In this document: positions 6,495 through 7,079 of the stretch, one piece after another
Numbering within the stretch: position 1 is the stretch's first letter
Layout: the number at the start of each line of letters is the position of its first letter
Assembly (NCBI GenBank): GCA_964361885.1
Contig: CAYICL010000035.1
Location: 1 to 7,079 of the forward strand
Direction of reading: 5' to 3'
Source of the DNA: CAYICL01 sp964361885
GTDB lineage: Bacteria; Patescibacteriota; Microgenomatia; UBA1400; CG1-02-47-37
DNA length: 7,079 nt
Program-made: the position numbers and the translations under genes
The notes under the pieces: generated by a model
What the model saw: the letters and a program-made list of their open reading frames with translations, nothing else
Told to the model about the DNA's origin: nothing
Databases searched by the model: none

Positions 6495-6536
6495 CATATA
6501 TAATTTGATTTGCGATCGCAAACGAGTTTATATATG
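6495..6536. promoter_or_regulatory. 42-bp two-part dyad, likely operator/promoter of the downstream gene
   Basis: A perfect inner palindrome TTTGCGATCGCAAA (6509-6522) is flanked by perfectly matched outer arms CATATATAA (6495-6503) and TTATATATG (6528-6536). All are centred on the same point, 6515.5. The dyad starts on the base after the PBP2 stop and its right arm includes the ATG of the next gene. A perfect -10 TATAAT (6499-6504) lies in the left part, with a weak TTGGTT at 6476-6481 (17-bp spacing). Transcription would start inside the inner palindrome. This looks like a binding site for a dimeric regulator, or an RNA hairpin covering the start codon. Confidence 0.7.
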
Positions 6537-7079
6537 AAAATTAACCAAAGGAATTTAACCCAACGACTTTCAGCGGAGTTATTTGTTTCCAGTATCGACT
6601 TGGTTTTGCTGGCGGCATCTTTGGGTTTAAACTTGTATACAGCCAGTTTTAAAGCTAAAGATCCGGTGAAAATATTAAATGACAGTTTGAAGTTGAGCCG
6701 GTGGTTTCAGGAAAAACTACTGCAGTCAAGCACCGCCTATGCGAAGCAAAAAGGCTATTTAAAAAGGGTCAGGCAGGAGCTTGAGTTAACTGAAAAAGGC
6801 AGGCGAAGATTAAAAAAACAACTGCCGGTGTATCAAAGCCGTCGACCGTGGGATAACAGACTCCATTTGATTATTTACGATGTCAAAGAAAAAAGCAGAG
6901 CTAAGCGTTATCAATTAAGCCGCTGGTTGACTGAAAAAAGGGCGGTGAAACTACAGAAGAGCGTTTGGGTTTCGGTGGCTGATTTATCCAAAGAGTTAAA
7001 AAAAGCCAGGATATTGTATCAGGATGAAGGGTTGGTTTTAACCGCGGATTTAAAGTTAGGCGAGGGGATTGAGGGTGAG
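6534..7079 (+). CDS. Winged-helix plus Cas2/PaaX-like domain protein, cut by window end
   Basis: 182 codons are visible and remain open to the last base. The N-terminal half (about 15-98) reads as a winged helix-turn-helix, with the wing 'GYLKRVRQELELTEKGRRRL' (74-93). The second half (from about 107) has the Cas2-like ferredoxin fold wording: first strand 'RLHLIIYDV' (109-117, Asp116 at the Cas2 catalytic position), a basic helix 'RAKRYQLSRWL' (122-132), and 'LQKSVWV' (140-146). This order matches PaaX-type transcriptional regulators, whose C-terminal domain is Cas2-like. Similar stand-alone proteins are often labelled Cas2 in CPR genomes (from memory). There is no CRISPR array or cas1 here, so a DNA-binding regulator is the better reading. 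The start ATG forms the end of a 42-bp dyad, which suggests self-regulation (inference). The only Shine-Dalgarno candidate is a weak GAG at 6524-6526. Confidence 0.75.
   Translation, partial: MKINQRNLTQRLSAELFVSSIDLVLLAASLGLNLYTASFKAKDPVKILNDSLKLSRWFQEKLLQSSTAYAKQKGYLKRVRQELELTEKGRRRLKKQLPVYQSRRPWDNRLHLIIYDVKEKSRAKRYQLSRWLTEKRAVKLQKSVWVSVADLSKELKKARILYQDEGLVLTADLKLGEGIEGE

Noticed and set aside
6509..6522. GCGATCGC core as a cyanobacterial HIP1 element
   Set aside because: It is the only copy I see in the window, and the genes do not suggest a cyanobacterium; the concentric outer arms point to a local operator.
6534..7079. Part of a CRISPR-Cas locus
   Set aside because: No direct-repeat/spacer array or cas1 is present, and the winged-helix N-terminus is not part of CRISPR Cas2.

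Overview
The window looks like a fragment of a Candidate Phyla Radiation (Patescibacteria) genome, most likely Microgenomates. This is inferred from the compact gene layout, the near absence of Shine-Dalgarno sequences, a TPR-tailed O-antigen ligase-like protein with the loop wording 'SEWDFLYNKAHNEFLN', and a stand-alone wHTH/Cas2-like protein. These are features I recognise from that group, and I could not run a database search. A run of exactly 100 N (1750-1849) shows it is a scaffolded draft assembly, probably from a metagenome.

Layout. Bases 1-2406 on the minus strand hold a two-gene unit: an O-antigen ligase/polymerase-like membrane protein with C-terminal TPR repeats, broken by the N gap, followed 7 bp later by peptide deformylase, which runs off the window start. 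Only 31 bp separate the membrane protein's start codon from the divergent mreB start. The plus strand then carries mreB and mreC (0 bp apart). A small unrecognised membrane-anchored ORF on the minus strand sits between mreC and mreD. Then come mreD and a class B penicillin-binding protein of the PBP2/MrdA type (1 bp apart). A 42-bp dyad separates PBP2 from a final plus-strand gene, a winged-helix plus Cas2/PaaX-like protein cut by the window end.

How the genes fit together. MreB, MreC, MreD and PBP2 are the core of the elongasome that directs lateral peptidoglycan synthesis; RodA is not in the window. The divergent ligase-like gene suggests that surface-glycan attachment is expressed from the same short control region. 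Deformylase is a housekeeping gene carried in that transcript.

Regulation. Both intergenic gaps between divergent genes (31 bp and 22 bp) contain back-to-back -10 hexamers ending 6-7 nt before each ATG. That geometry predicts leaderless mRNAs for all four genes and makes mreBC and mreD-PBP2 separate transcription units.

Most of the window is a recognisable wall-synthesis cluster. I see no CRISPR array, IS element, tRNA or rRNA, and no obviously new multi-gene system. The least explained items are the antisense small ORF inside the mre cluster, the heptamer repeat inside the PBP2 gene, and the dyad in front of the Cas2-like gene.
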